Source of the DNA: Planctomycetota bacterium
GTDB lineage: Bacteria > Planctomycetota > UBA1135 > UBA2386
Direction: 5' to 3'
Assembly (NCBI GenBank): GCA_028281765.1
Contig: JANQJF010000054.1
Span: forward strand, 1-64,000
Length of the DNA stretch: 64,000 nucleotides
The stretch's first letter is position 1. Each line of letters begins with the position of its first letter. Below the pieces are notes generated by a model. The model was not told where the DNA came from and did not search any database. It was given only the letters and a program-made list of their open reading frames with translations. Positions 1 to 9,131 of the stretch are shown in pieces. The position numbers and the translations under genes were made by a program.

Positions 1-1167
1 GTCGATCGTCACGTCGTGCGTGAACGTCGTCGTGCCACCCGTGTTGATCTTGACGTCGTCGAACGTCACGCCTTCCGCGTCGATCGTCGTGTTCCAACCC
101 TGGAACTCGAGCTCATGCCCGGCCTGATCGAAGCTGCCGTTCGTAACCGTGAAATCCCCTTCGATCTCCAGGTCCGTGCCCAGGACGACCGAGCCACCGG
201 CCTTGTCGATCGTCATGTCGTGCAGCTCGAGGTTGTCGCCCCGCACGACCTGCTCACCGGCACCGTCGAACACGAAGCTCGCCGTGTCCTCCTGCAGCGA
301 CGCGCCGGACTCCACGACGAGGTCACCGGAGAGGTTGATCGTGTGATCGTTCGCGTCGAGCGAACCGTTGCCGATGACGAGATCACCATCGATGTCGAGG
401 TCGCCGTTGACCGTGATCGTCGAGCCGTAGCCCGACTGGACGATCAGTCCGCCGAGAGCCGTGCTCTCGCCCTCGGAGCCGATCGAGAGGCCGGAAGGAT
501 CGCCCGACCCAATCACGACGATGTCATTCGCGCCGGGAGCCGTGTCCGACGACCAGTTCTCGGCGTCGTTCCAGTCGGAATTGCCCGCGTCCCCGTCCCA
601 GGTAACGATGTTCATCGAGCGATCGGAGAACGTGAACGTGTCGACGTCTTCGAACTGGACCGTGAACGAACCACCGCCCTCGAGATCGATTTCGACCGCA
701 CTGTCCGAGAACGACACCGAAGAACTGGAGAACCCCGACAGGTCGACAGTGTTCGACCCACCATTGCCTTCGACTCCGTACGTGGCACCGTCCGCAGGAT
801 CGGAGAACCGGAATACGTCGTCGTGCGCGCTGCCCTTGACGTTCTCGACGTTCTGCAGCGTGTCCGAGCCTTGCCCGCCACCGATGTCCTGACTCGTCGT
901 CAGGGTGAGATCCACCGTGACCCCACTGTCAGCGGTGGAGTAGTCGATGGTGTCGCTGCCCGCGCCGCCGTCGACGACGTCGTCTCCACCGAGGCTCGCG
1001 ATGATGTCGTCTCCGAGACCGGCGTCGATCACCTCGTCCGCGGACGAACCCTCGTGCGAGTCGTCACCGTCGGTTCCGACCCAGGTCGCCGACAGGAGGA
1101 TGCGTGGTTCGAGCCCCTCGCCGGTCAGCTTGCGGCGGGGTTTCCGGTCGTCAGTGTCGTGTCCCAT
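1..1167 (-). CDS. LEPR-XLL / RTX-like surface protein, N-terminal part
   Basis: Open on the minus strand from ATG at 1167 to the left edge of the window, so about 389 N-terminal residues are seen and the C-terminus is missing. Residues about 20-27 read LEPRILLSA, the LEPR-XLL motif found near the N-terminus of very large secreted or surface proteins in Planctomycetes and Proteobacteria. It is followed by glycine/aspartate nonapeptide-like repeats (GLGDDIIASLGGDDVVDGG) of the RTX calcium-binding type, then a long Ser/Gly/Asp-rich beta-helix-like region (repeats such as NGDLDIDGDLVIGNGSL). No classical signal peptide precedes the LEPR motif, as is usual for this group. A GGAGAG site lies just before the ATG. 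The plus-strand reading frame across the same DNA is Arg/Asp/Val-rich and looks like a shadow. The precise role (adhesin, matrix protein) cannot be told from this fragment. Confidence 0.85.
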   Translation of the reverse strand, partial: MGHDTDDRKPRRKLTGEGLEPRILLSATWVGTDGDDSHEGSSADEVIDAGLGDDIIASLGGDDVVDGGAGSDTIDYSTADSGVTVDLTLTTSQDIGGGQGSDTLQNVENVKGSAHDDVFRFSDPADGATYGVEGNGGSNTVDLSGFSSSSVSFSDSAVEIDLEGGGSFTVQFEDVDTFTFSDRSMNIVTWDGDAGNSDWNDAENWSSDTAPGANDIVVIGSGDPSGLSIGSEGESTALGGLIVQSGYGSTITVNGDLDIDGDLVIGNGSLDANDHTINLSGDLVVESGASLQEDTASFVFDGAGEQVVRGDNLELHDMTIDKAGGSVVLGTDLEIEGDFTVTNGSFDQAGHELEFQGWNTTIDAEGVTFDDVKINTGGTTTFTHDVTID

Positions 1168-1404
1168 GTCTCTCCGTTCCCTCGAAATCCTCGACACCGC
1201 GAGATCCCCGCCTTGACGCCGGATCGGGCGCCCGGGCCGGTGTTCCCTGGACCCGTTGGGATGGGGATCAGGCGAGTGGAGCTCTGCGAGTTCCCGCGCA
1301 GAAACGCGTTCGCGGAGCGCCGCGAACGGTGCTCGCGGAGCCGAGAAGCCTGGAGAAACAGAAGATCCTGACGCTCCGACCCGCGGAAAGTCCGCTCGAT
1401 GCCC

Positions 1405-1410
1405 TACGTT
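1405..1410 (+). promoter_or_regulatory. candidate -10 box (TACGTT) for a leaderless mRNA
   Basis: TACGTT ends 7 nt before an in-frame GTG at 1418. No Shine-Dalgarno sequence precedes either candidate start of the helicase gene. The same box-to-start distance recurs at 41915, 59809 and (minus strand) 12565. Confidence 0.4.
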
Positions 1411-1417
1411 GAGCGCC

Positions 1418-2560
1418 GTGAGCGTCTCGCAATCGACCATGTCCACGTTCTCCGAATTCCGCCTGCTGCCCACCCTGCTCGCGACCCTCGCCGAGCAGGA
1501 GCTCGAGACCCCGACCGAGGTGCAAGAGCGCGTCATTCCCGAGATGCTCGCGCGCAAGCCCATCGTCGCTCAGGCCGAAACCGGCAGCGGCAAGACGCTC
1601 GCCTTCGTGCTGCCGATGCTCCACCACATCAAGGAGCTCGAGGCGGCCGAGTCGATGGTCGAAGACGGCGGGCGCCCCCGCGGCATCGTGCTCGTACCGG
1701 GGCGTGAGCTCGGGGAGCAGGTCGGCCGCGTCTTCAAGGGCCTGACGCACGGCACCCGGGTTCGGGTACGCATGGCGATCGGCGGGACGGCCAAGCAGAT
1801 CGCACGACAGAACGTGAAGGGCGAGTTCGAGATCCTCGTGGCTACGCCCGGGCGGCTCCAGCTTCTCATGAAGCGGCGTCAGCTACGCGTCGACGACGTG
1901 CGCATCCTCGTGTTCGACGAAGCGGACCAGCTGCTCGACCGCAGCTTCCTGCCGTTCGCGTCCAAGCTGGCGCACGATTGCAGGCGCGACGTCCAGCTCG
2001 CGATGTTCTCCGCAACGATGCCGCACTCACTCCAGACGGCGATCGACGAAGTGTTCCGCGAGGCGCCGACGCGCATCCGAACGCGCGGCAGCAACCGACT
2101 CGTGCGCACGCTGAAGACGGTCAATCGGCTGGTCGACGACGGGCAGCGGATCGACGCACTGCGTCGCGAACTGCACAAGGAACGCCAGGTCGGCACGCTG
2201 CTGTTCGCGAACACCCGCGAGCAGTGCGACACCATCGCGTCTTTCCTGGACGAAGCGGAGATCCCGTTCGTTCCGTACATGGGTGAGATGGACCGACTCG
2301 AGCGTCGGCGCAACCTCACGAAGTTCCGCGACGGCGACGTATCGATCCTGCTGACGACCGACCTCGGCGGCCGCGGCCTCGACATCGAGCGCGTCGATCG
2401 CGTCGTCAACGTGCACCTCCCGCGGGACGCGACCAACTACCTGCACCGCGTGGGCCGCACCGCACGCGCCGGCCGCGAAGGCCTCGTCGTAAACCTCGTC
2501 ACGCCGCGCGATCAGCCGCTGATCGAACGGCTCAAGCAGCGCGAGTACCGGCCCCACTGA
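1418..2560 (+). CDS. DEAD-box ATP-dependent RNA helicase
   Basis: ATP-dependent RNA unwinding enzyme of the cytoplasm, probably acting in ribosome assembly or RNA turnover. All core motifs are visible in order: a Q-motif region (FSEFRLLPTLLATL and ETPTEVQERVIP), motif I AETGSGKT, Ia as PGREL rather than PTREL, Ib TPGR, motif II DEAD (VFDEADQLL), motif III SAT, then RecA-2 motifs TTDLGGRGLDI and HRVGRTARAGR. At 380 residues it is little more than the two-RecA core with no long C-terminal tail. Start: GTG 1418 (after a TACGTT box, possibly leaderless) or ATG 1439, which would begin exactly at MSTFSEF. A still longer upstream reading is Arg/Ser-rich and improbable. Gene is alone on its strand. 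Confidence 0.93.
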   Translation: MSVSQSTMSTFSEFRLLPTLLATLAEQELETPTEVQERVIPEMLARKPIVAQAETGSGKTLAFVLPMLHHIKELEAAESMVEDGGRPRGIVLVPGRELGEQVGRVFKGLTHGTRVRVRMAIGGTAKQIARQNVKGEFEILVATPGRLQLLMKRRQLRVDDVRILVFDEADQLLDRSFLPFASKLAHDCRRDVQLAMFSATMPHSLQTAIDEVFREAPTRIRTRGSNRLVRTLKTVNRLVDDGQRIDALRRELHKERQVGTLLFANTREQCDTIASFLDEAEIPFVPYMGEMDRLERRRNLTKFRDGDVSILLTTDLGGRGLDIERVDRVVNVHLPRDATNYLHRVGRTARAGREGLVVNLVTPRDQPLIERLKQREYRPH

Positions 2561-2617
2561 GTCCCGAACTCCGGATTCGACCATTGTCGCCTGCGTGCAT
2601 TGGTCTAATGGCGGTCC

Positions 2618-2899
2618 ATGACCAAAGCCGTCTGGAATGACACCGTCTTGGCCGAGAGCGACGACACGGTCGTCGTCGAAGGCAATCACTACTTCCCCCC
2701 CGCCAGCCTCGTGACGGACCACTTCCGCGAATCGTCGACGACGTCGGTGTGCGGATGGAAAGGCACCGCGAACTACTACGACGTCGTTGTCGGCGACGCC
2801 GTGAACGTCGGCGCCGCGTGGTACTACGCCGATCCCAAGCCCGAAGCGGCGAACATCAAGGGCTATATCGCCTTCTGGAAGGGCGTCGACGTCGGCTGA
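2618..2899 (+). CDS. DUF427 domain protein
   Basis: A 93-residue protein with the features of the DUF427 family: MTKAVWNDTVLAES at the N-terminus, VVVEGNHYFPP and the Trp/Cys-containing TSVCGWKGTANYYDV centre, and ending in YIAFWKGVDV. The family is small, cytosolic, single-domain and has no settled function. A TCTAAT box at 2604-2609 lies 8 nt before the ATG and there is no Shine-Dalgarno, which suggests a leaderless message. It appears to be monocistronic, sitting between the helicase and EgtB genes. Confidence 0.9.
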   Translation: MTKAVWNDTVLAESDDTVVVEGNHYFPPASLVTDHFRESSTTSVCGWKGTANYYDVVVGDAVNVGAAWYYADPKPEAANIKGYIAFWKGVDVG

Positions 2900-3022
2900 T
2901 CGCGCCCGGAGTCGCGCGCAGCGAATCAATCGTTGCGAGCCACTCCTGTCACCCTATCGTCGGGGCAACGCGATTCGCCGTGGCCAGCCGCGAGTCGATG
3001 ACGAAACTGCCTGAACCGCCCC

Positions 3023-4231
3023 ATGACGTCGACGACTCACGCGCCTGCCGATCTCGAACGACTGCTTCACGAATACCGCCGGGTGCGTTCCGAGAGCGTC
3101 GCGCGCTGCGCATCGCTCGAGACCGAGGACATGGTCGTCCAGTCGATGCCGGACGTCAGCCCGACGAAGTGGCACCTCGCGCACGTGACGTGGTTTTTCG
3201 AGGCGATCGTGCTCGCGAAGCACTTGCCCGGATATTCGCGGTTCCACGCGGACTTCGAACGGGTGTTCAACTCGTACTACCAGACGATCGGCGAGCCGCA
3301 CCCGCGGCACCGCCGAGGCATGCTGACCCGCCCCACCGTCGAGCAGGTTCTCGAGTATCGACGACACGTGGACAGCGCGATGGACGAGCTGCTCGCGCGC
3401 GTCCCCGAGCGCGACGCGAAAACGGTGTCCGAACTCGTGACGGTCGGGATCCATCACGAGCAGCAGCATCAGGAGCTGATGCTGATGGACATCCTCCACG
3501 TCTTCGCGCAGAACCCGCTGCGTCCCGCGTACCGGCCGCGCACGCGATCCGGACAGTCGTTCCCGACGACCTCGCGCTGGCACGCGTTCGACGGCGGCGA
3601 CATCGAAGTCGGCGCCGACGAAACTGGTTTCAGCTACGACAACGAGTGCCCGCGGCACGGGGTGCGCATCACGCCGTTCGAGCTCGCGTCACGACTCGTG
3701 ACTGCGGGTGAGTATCGCGATTTCATCGTCGACGGTGGCTACCGGCGCCCCGAACTCTGGCTCGCGGACGGCTGGGAACTCCTGAAGCGTGAGGGCATCG
3801 CGGCCCCGCTTTACTGGGAACGCACGGCAGACGCGTGGCACGCGATGAGCCTCGAAGGCCTGCGCGCTCTGAACCCGGACGGACCCGTCACACACGTCAG
3901 CTACTACGAAGCCGATGCGTACGCCCGATGGGCCGGCTGCCGCCTGCCGACAGAGTTCGAGTGGGAGCACGCCGCGACCACGGACGACGACCTCGAGCAA
4001 ATGTTCGGCCACGCGTGGCAGTGGACGAGCAGCAGCTACGGCGCCTACCCGGGCTTTGCCGCGTACGCCGGTTCGCTCGGGGAGTACAACGGCAAGTTCA
4101 TGATCAACCAGCTCGTGTTGCGCGGCAGCTGCCACGCGACTCCGGACGGCCACGCCCGGGCGAGCTATCGGAACTTCTACTATCCGCACCAGCGGTGGAT
4201 GTTCTCGGGCGTGCGACTGGCGCGAGGGTAG
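3023..4231 (+). CDS. egtB: ergothioneine biosynthesis protein EgtB (sulfoxide synthase)
   Basis: Non-haem iron enzyme that joins a thiol substrate (gamma-Glu-Cys or Cys) to trimethylhistidine in ergothioneine synthesis. It has an N-terminal DinB-like four-helix domain with the iron ligands: a first His in SPTKWHLAHVTWFFE (about residue 51) and the HxxxHxE signature in HHEQQHQE (about 144-151). A formylglycine-generating-enzyme-like domain fills the C-terminal half (GCRLPTEFEWEHAA, WQWTSSSYGAYPGF, VLRGSCHATP, YRNFYYPHQRWMFSGVRLAR). Length 402 residues, normal for the family. The next gene on the same strand is unrelated, and no EgtD methyltransferase lies in this window although egtB and egtD are often neighbours. 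Confidence 0.93.
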   Translation: MTSTTHAPADLERLLHEYRRVRSESVARCASLETEDMVVQSMPDVSPTKWHLAHVTWFFEAIVLAKHLPGYSRFHADFERVFNSYYQTIGEPHPRHRRGMLTRPTVEQVLEYRRHVDSAMDELLARVPERDAKTVSELVTVGIHHEQQHQELMLMDILHVFAQNPLRPAYRPRTRSGQSFPTTSRWHAFDGGDIEVGADETGFSYDNECPRHGVRITPFELASRLVTAGEYRDFIVDGGYRRPELWLADGWELLKREGIAAPLYWERTADAWHAMSLEGLRALNPDGPVTHVSYYEADAYARWAGCRLPTEFEWEHAATTDDDLEQMFGHAWQWTSSSYGAYPGFAAYAGSLGEYNGKFMINQLVLRGSCHATPDGHARASYRNFYYPHQRWMFSGVRLARG

Positions 4232-4254
4232 CGCGAGACGCGTGCTCGGATCGC

Positions 4255-5067
4255 TCAGCTGAGAACGCCGCGGCACGCGGCAACGGCTGTTTCCAGGTAG
4301 GTCGTCGCGGCAGCTCCCTGCGAGGAGCTCGCCTGAACGTCTTCTGCCGTCAGCAACGCCGACACGAACCCCTCGGTCTGCCAACCGCCCAGCGCCAACA
4401 CCGGCAGATCCGCGTCCGGCGAAGGCTGCGGATAGGGCGAGCAGTAGAAGTACGGCTGATCGTGGTGCTCGTCCCCCGGCGACAGACCGAGCCCGATCAT
4501 CGCATCGCCACCGAGAGGTAGGAGCGCACCGAGATCGAAGTGATGGGGCCAGACACGCAACTCGGACAGCTGCTCGTGTTCGGCACGCAGCGTTTCGAGC
4601 AAGGCCTGGCCATTCGCGAACCAGCGCGTGAGTTCGTCGAGAGCGTCGGCGGGAGGCTGCGGGAACGCCGCGCCCTGCATCACGGGGCTGTCGGGGAAGT
4701 CCGGGAACTCCCGCTGCGTGATCTCGACGGACGACTCGGCTACTTCCGAAAGCCGCTGCTCGACCCAGTCCATGGCTCCGCGAAGACTTCGACCCGCCAG
4801 CGGAGCCTCGCCCAACCGCCCCTCCCCGTTGCGCAACACGAGAGCGAAGGTCGGCAGGTCGAGATGCAGTGACGCCCCACCTGCCAACACACGGGTGTGC
4901 AGGGACCCCGTCGCAGATTCGAAGCCGAAGTTGCTGTGGCTGTCGTCACCCGCATGCTCGAGAAGGGAATGCGCCGCGGACGCGAGCACCAACCCACCGC
5001 AATGGAGCTGTATGCGCGCCTCGGTCAGCGCACGCGGAGCAACGGCTCCCGTGTCTTGCCAGTTCAT
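4255..5067 (-). CDS. conserved protein of unknown function (WPHHFD / SPGDE motifs)
   Basis: A 270-residue cytoplasmic-looking protein without signal peptide or membrane segment. The start MNWQDTG is chosen because CAGGAGAC precedes ATG 5067; upstream in-frame codons give a Cys-rich segment that looks non-coding. Sequence marks are an N-terminal alpha/beta region and a C-terminal cluster LRVWPHHFDLGALLP ... LGLSPGDEHHDQPYFYCSPYP ... LPVLALGGWQTEGFVSAL, a conserved-looking His/Asp-rich set that could bind a metal or ligand. I do not recognise a named family with certainty and assign no function. It is convergent with egtB, 23 nt away. Confidence 0.75.
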   Translation of the reverse strand: MNWQDTGAVAPRALTEARIQLHCGGLVLASAAHSLLEHAGDDSHSNFGFESATGSLHTRVLAGGASLHLDLPTFALVLRNGEGRLGEAPLAGRSLRGAMDWVEQRLSEVAESSVEITQREFPDFPDSPVMQGAAFPQPPADALDELTRWFANGQALLETLRAEHEQLSELRVWPHHFDLGALLPLGGDAMIGLGLSPGDEHHDQPYFYCSPYPQPSPDADLPVLALGGWQTEGFVSALLTAEDVQASSSQGAAATTYLETAVAACRGVLS

Positions 5068-5237
5068 CGTGTCTCCTGTCGTAGAAGCGCGACATACGCG
5101 CTCGCACGAGTCCAGTTGCACGATTTGAACCCGGTGAGCGTTCTTCCCGCAACCGGCGCAGCGGAGTCCGGAGGAGAATCCCGACGGCACGCGTTACGCT
5201 ACCGCCCCACCACTCTCACCCCCCGACTGGGTGCCTC

Positions 5238-6863
5238 GTGAACAAGACGGCCATCGCTCGACTCGACGAACTCCCGCACCTGCAACCCGCTCACGCCCTC
5301 GTCGCCAACGTCGACCTCGTCGTCGTGCGCCACGGCGAAGGCGACGGCGAAGTCTCCGTGCTCTACGGCCGGTGCCATCATCGTGGCGCACTCTTGGCCG
5401 ACGGCCACATCGACGGCCAGAACCTGATCTGTGGGGTGCACGGTTGGGACTACCGCTACGACACCGGCATCAGTGAGTACAACAACGCCGAACGCCTCGA
5501 GAGCTTCAAGTCGTGGATCGAAGACGGTCAGGTCTTCGTCGATGCCGATGAGATCGCGGCGTGGGAGAAGGCCAACCCGCAGCCCTACCAGCGCGACGCC
5601 TACCAGGGTGACTTCGCGGACATCCACGGCGCGATCGAAGAGCCACACGTCAAGCTGATCCACCAGCTCGCGACGGACGGCCTCCGCAAGACCGGCCACC
5701 ACGGTCCCGCCGACGCGATGGGCGTCCCGCGCGACGAACTGCCGAAGTGGGACGATATTCAGGTCGTCACCGCGCAGGTGCACCGGCTACCCCTGCTCGA
5801 CGACGCACCGGTCGACACCGAGCTGGTGATCGGCCCGAACGCGAAGAAACCGATGCGTCTCGCGATCCCGTTGTTCGTCAGCGACATGAGCTTCGGAGCG
5901 CTCAGCGAGGAAGCGAAGGTCGCGCTCGCCCGCGGTGCCGAACTCGCGGGCACGGGCATTTGCTCGGGCGAAGGCGGAATGCTGCCGGAGGAGCAAGCCG
6001 CGAACAGTCGATACTTCTACGAACTCGCGTCGGGCCGATTCGGCTTCTCGATGGACAAGGTGCAGCGCTGCCAGGCGTTCCACTTCAAGGGTGGCCAGGG
6101 CGCGAAGACCGGAACCGGCGGCCACCTGCCCGGCGAGAAGGTCGTCGGCAAGATCGCCGAGGTGCGCGGACTCGAGCCCGGCCAGCCGGCGATCTCTCCT
6201 CCGCGCTTTCCGGATTGGACGAGCGCACACCAATACCGCGAGTTCGCCGCTGAGGTGCGCGAGGCGACCGGCGGAATCCCGATCGGCTTCAAGCTGTCCG
6301 CACAGCACATCGAGAAGGACATCGACGCCGCGCTCGACATCGGCGTCGACTACGTGATCCTAGACGGGCGCGGCGGCGGCACCGGCTCGGCTCCGCTGAT
6401 CTTCCGCAACAACATCTCGGTGCCGACGATTCCGGCGCTGGCGCGCGCGCGGCGCCACCTCGATCGCCTCGGACGGCGCGACATCACCTTGATCACCACC
6501 GGCGGCCTCCGCACGCCCGGCGACTTCTGCAAGGCGATGGCGCTCGGTGCGGACGGTGTCGCGCTGTCGAACGCTGCGATCCAGGCGATCGGCTGTCTGG
6601 GCATGCGCGCGTGCCACACGAACAACTGCCCGGTCGGCATCGCGACGCAGAAGCCCCACCTGCGCGCTCGACTCCCGATCGATCTCGCTGCAGCACGGCT
6701 GCAGCGCTTCTTCGAGTCGGCCGTCGAACTGATGAAGGTACTCGCGCGCGCGTGCGGCCACGATGCGCTAGGCAAGTTCTCGGTGGACGACCTGACGACG
6801 TTCAATCGCAACATCGCGAACCTGGCGGGCATCGCCTACGGCGGTGTCGACACCTCGCGTTGA
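5238..6863 (+). CDS. Rieske-fused FMN-binding glutamate-synthase-like protein
   Basis: 541 residues starting at GTG 5238. The N-terminal 110 residues form a Rieske [2Fe-2S] domain with C46-x-H48 (GRCHHRG) and C65-x2-H68 (CGVHGWDY). Residues about 150-540 are the FMN-binding glutamate-synthase domain: LFVSDMSFGALSEEAK, GICSGEGGMLPEE, KGGQGAKTGTGGHLPGEKV, then DGRGGGTGSAPLI, and a cysteine cluster CLGMRACHTNNCPVGIAT like the 3Fe-4S ligand loop of GltB. No glutaminase domain is present, so it is not a whole glutamate synthase. The Rieske domain may pass electrons to the flavin/Fe-S site. It is followed after 15 nt by a second Rieske-fused enzyme, so the two probably work together. Substrate is unknown. 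Confidence 0.88.
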   Translation: MNKTAIARLDELPHLQPAHALVANVDLVVVRHGEGDGEVSVLYGRCHHRGALLADGHIDGQNLICGVHGWDYRYDTGISEYNNAERLESFKSWIEDGQVFVDADEIAAWEKANPQPYQRDAYQGDFADIHGAIEEPHVKLIHQLATDGLRKTGHHGPADAMGVPRDELPKWDDIQVVTAQVHRLPLLDDAPVDTELVIGPNAKKPMRLAIPLFVSDMSFGALSEEAKVALARGAELAGTGICSGEGGMLPEEQAANSRYFYELASGRFGFSMDKVQRCQAFHFKGGQGAKTGTGGHLPGEKVVGKIAEVRGLEPGQPAISPPRFPDWTSAHQYREFAAEVREATGGIPIGFKLSAQHIEKDIDAALDIGVDYVILDGRGGGTGSAPLIFRNNISVPTIPALARARRHLDRLGRRDITLITTGGLRTPGDFCKAMALGADGVALSNAAIQAIGCLGMRACHTNNCPVGIATQKPHLRARLPIDLAAARLQRFFESAVELMKVLARACGHDALGKFSVDDLTTFNRNIANLAGIAYGGVDTSR

Positions 6864-6878
6864 TCCGGAGGAAATGGA

Positions 6879-8846
6879 GTGACTGACGACGGAAAGCTCT
6901 GTTGGTTCAAGGTTCTCGAGTCCGGTGCACTGCAGCCGGGCCGCGTGCAGGTCGTGACTGCGGGCCACAAGAGCCTCGCCTTGACGCACCACGACGGGAA
7001 GATCAGCGCACTCGACAATCGCTGCCCGCACCAGGGTGGACCGCTCGGCGAAGGCTCGATCGAGGGAGGTTGGCTCCGCTGTCCATGGCACGGATGGGAC
7101 TTCCACCCGTGCACCGGCAAGCCGCCGGGCGGCTACGACGACGGTGTCGAGACGTTCGTAGTCGAGGAACGAGACGACGGCGTTTGGGTCGGACTTCCGG
7201 TCGAGGCCGAGCACGAGCGCACGGTGACCGACGTCATGGCGGAGACTCTCGTGGCGTGGGGCGTGAAGCACGTCTGGGGCATGGTCGGACACTCGAATCT
7301 CGGACTCGCCGACGCGCTGCGGATCCAGGAGCAGAAGGGCGCACTGACGTTCGTCGGCATCCGCCACGAAGGCGCTGCCTCGTTCGCCGCGTCGGCGTAC
7401 GGCAAGCTGACCGGCCGACCCGCCGCGTGCTTTTCGATCGCGGGTCCGGGCGCGACCAACCTCTTGACCGGACTGTGGGATGCCAACGTCGATCGCGCGC
7501 CCGTCCTCGCGTTGACAGGACAAGTCGACACCCAGGTGCTAGGCCCAGGCGCATTCCAAGAAGTCGACCTGCAAGCCGCGTTCGGGAAGGTCGCGCAGTG
7601 GTCCCAGATCGTGCTGCAAGACAGCAAGCACGCCGAGCTCGTCAACCTCGCGTGCAAGAGCGCGATCCTGAATCGCGGCGTGTCCCACCTCACGTTTCCC
7701 GACGAGGTGCAGACCATGCCCGCCGGAGACGCGCCGGCCGGAGGCCCGGACGGACGTGTCACGGCGCGCGAGATCTCACCGCCAGCTGAGTCACTCGACA
7801 GGGCCGTCACGCTCCTCGAAGGCAGCAAGCGACCGACGATCATCGTCGGTCACGGCGCGCGCTTCGAGATGCCCGCCGTCATCGCGCTCGCGGAACGGCT
7901 CAACGCGCCCGTGTTGACGACGTTCAAGGCCAAGGGCTTGATCGCCGACGACCACCCGCTCGGCTGTGGCGTGCTCGGCCGCAGCGGCACTCCGATCGCG
8001 AGCTGGTTCATGAACGAGTCGGACTGCCTTCTCGTGTTCGGCGCGAGCTTCAGCAACCACACCGGGATCACGCCGAAGAAGCCGACGATCCAGGTCGACT
8101 TCGACCCGATGATGCTCGGCAAGTTCCACGCGGTCGACGTGCCGGTATGGGGGGAGATCGGCGTGACCGCGGGGCTCCTGCTCGAGCGACTCGCCGGCAA
8201 GACGGACACGATCGACACGCGAGACGAGGTCGCCGAGCGCTGGCGCATCTGGCGAGCCGAAAAGGAGCGGCGAGTCGCGGACGATCACGGTCACGGCGTG
8301 AACTCCGCGGCGATCTTCGCGGCGATGACGCGCCAAGTCCCGGACGACGCGATCCTCGCCGTCGACGTCGGCAACAACACCTACTCGTTCGGCCGCTACT
8401 TCGAGTGCAAGCAGCAGGCAGTGTTGATGTCGGGCTACCTCGGCTCGATCGGCTTCTCGCTGCCGGCCGCGCTCGGTGCATGGGCCGCAACGCAAGAGGA
8501 CGACCCCCGGTTCCGCGGCCGCCAGGTCGTGTCCGTATCCGGCGACGGAGGTTTCGGACAGTACATGGCCGAGCTGACGACGGCCGTGAAGTACCGCATG
8601 AACATCACCCACGTCCTGCTGCACAACCAGGAGCTCGGCAAGATCTCGAAGGAGCAACTCGCCGGGCAGTGGGACGTGTGGCAGACCTCGCTGCACAACC
8701 CGAACTTCGCCGACTTCGCCGAGAGCTGTGGTGCGCTCGGCATCCGAGTCACGCGAGCCGAGGAACTCGACGACGCTCTGGCGCGCGCGCTCGCGCACGA
8801 CGGCCCGGCCCTCGTCGAGGTGATGTCCGACGCGAAGTTGGTCTGA
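6879..8846 (+). CDS. Rieske-fused thiamine-pyrophosphate-dependent enzyme
   Basis: 655 residues. GTG 6879 is preceded by GGAGG at 6867-6871; the overlapping ATG at 6874 hits a stop after two codons. Residues 1-110 are a Rieske domain (C49-x-H51 in RCPHQGG, C68-x2-H71 in CPWHGWDF). The rest is a full ThDP enzyme of the pyruvate oxidase/acetolactate synthase superfamily: Pyr domain with the catalytic Glu in RHEGAASFAASAYG, central domain, then the ThDP motif starting GDGGFGQYMAELTTAVKYR and ending LLHNQE. Operon with the preceding Rieske/GltS-like gene. The pairing suggests an oxidative or reductive decarboxylation fed by Fe-S electron transfer, but the substrate cannot be read from sequence. 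Confidence 0.9.
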   Translation: MTDDGKLCWFKVLESGALQPGRVQVVTAGHKSLALTHHDGKISALDNRCPHQGGPLGEGSIEGGWLRCPWHGWDFHPCTGKPPGGYDDGVETFVVEERDDGVWVGLPVEAEHERTVTDVMAETLVAWGVKHVWGMVGHSNLGLADALRIQEQKGALTFVGIRHEGAASFAASAYGKLTGRPAACFSIAGPGATNLLTGLWDANVDRAPVLALTGQVDTQVLGPGAFQEVDLQAAFGKVAQWSQIVLQDSKHAELVNLACKSAILNRGVSHLTFPDEVQTMPAGDAPAGGPDGRVTAREISPPAESLDRAVTLLEGSKRPTIIVGHGARFEMPAVIALAERLNAPVLTTFKAKGLIADDHPLGCGVLGRSGTPIASWFMNESDCLLVFGASFSNHTGITPKKPTIQVDFDPMMLGKFHAVDVPVWGEIGVTAGLLLERLAGKTDTIDTRDEVAERWRIWRAEKERRVADDHGHGVNSAAIFAAMTRQVPDDAILAVDVGNNTYSFGRYFECKQQAVLMSGYLGSIGFSLPAALGAWAATQEDDPRFRGRQVVSVSGDGGFGQYMAELTTAVKYRMNITHVLLHNQELGKISKEQLAGQWDVWQTSLHNPNFADFAESCGALGIRVTRAEELDDALARALAHDGPALVEVMSDAKLV

Positions 8847-8900
8847 TCGTCCGGATGCGCGAGCGGATCCGCTGCGACGAGAGGAGAAGGCCGCGCCCTG

Positions 8901-9110
8901 GTGCCCGTCGGCTTCACGGGCATGAACGGCGCGACCAGCCTGACGGTCACCCTGCCCGGCTCCGGCCTCGTCAACACCGACGTGAGCGCGCAGAGCTTCA
9001 CCGTCGGCATCACGACCGGCAGCGCCTCGTTCTCGCTCGACTTCTGCACCTCGGGCGTCGAGACCTTCACGGTCTCCGGCTTCAGAGCGCGTCTCCTCGG
9101 TGGCGGCTCC
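8901..9110 (+). pseudogene. possible remnant of a secreted protein
   Basis: A Thr/Ser/Gly-rich stretch (MNGATSLTVTLPGSGLVNT, FSLDFCTSGVETFTVSGF) that resembles the secreted beta-rich proteins of this genome but has no signal peptide and runs directly into a strong hairpin. Beyond the hairpin the frame reads antisense to the GH17-like gene. Most likely the 3' remnant of an old gene, or a chance frame. Confidence 0.3.
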
Positions 9111-9127
9111 GTCACGACGGAGCCGCC
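9102..9127. terminator. bidirectional hairpin terminator
   Basis: Perfect 11-bp inverted repeat GGCGGCTCCGT / ACGGAGCCGCC with a CACG loop. It lies between the end of the Rieske-TPP operon region (plus strand) and the stop of the GH17-like gene (minus strand, 9132), so it can end both transcripts. No long T-run follows, which is common in high-G+C genomes. Confidence 0.7.
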
Positions 9128-9131
9128 AGCC

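Noticed and set aside
16..1371. A 451-codon plus-strand open frame at the left end
   Set aside because: It is Arg/Val/Asp-rich and antisense to the LEPR-XLL gene, whose minus-strand product has a recognisable motif and repeats.
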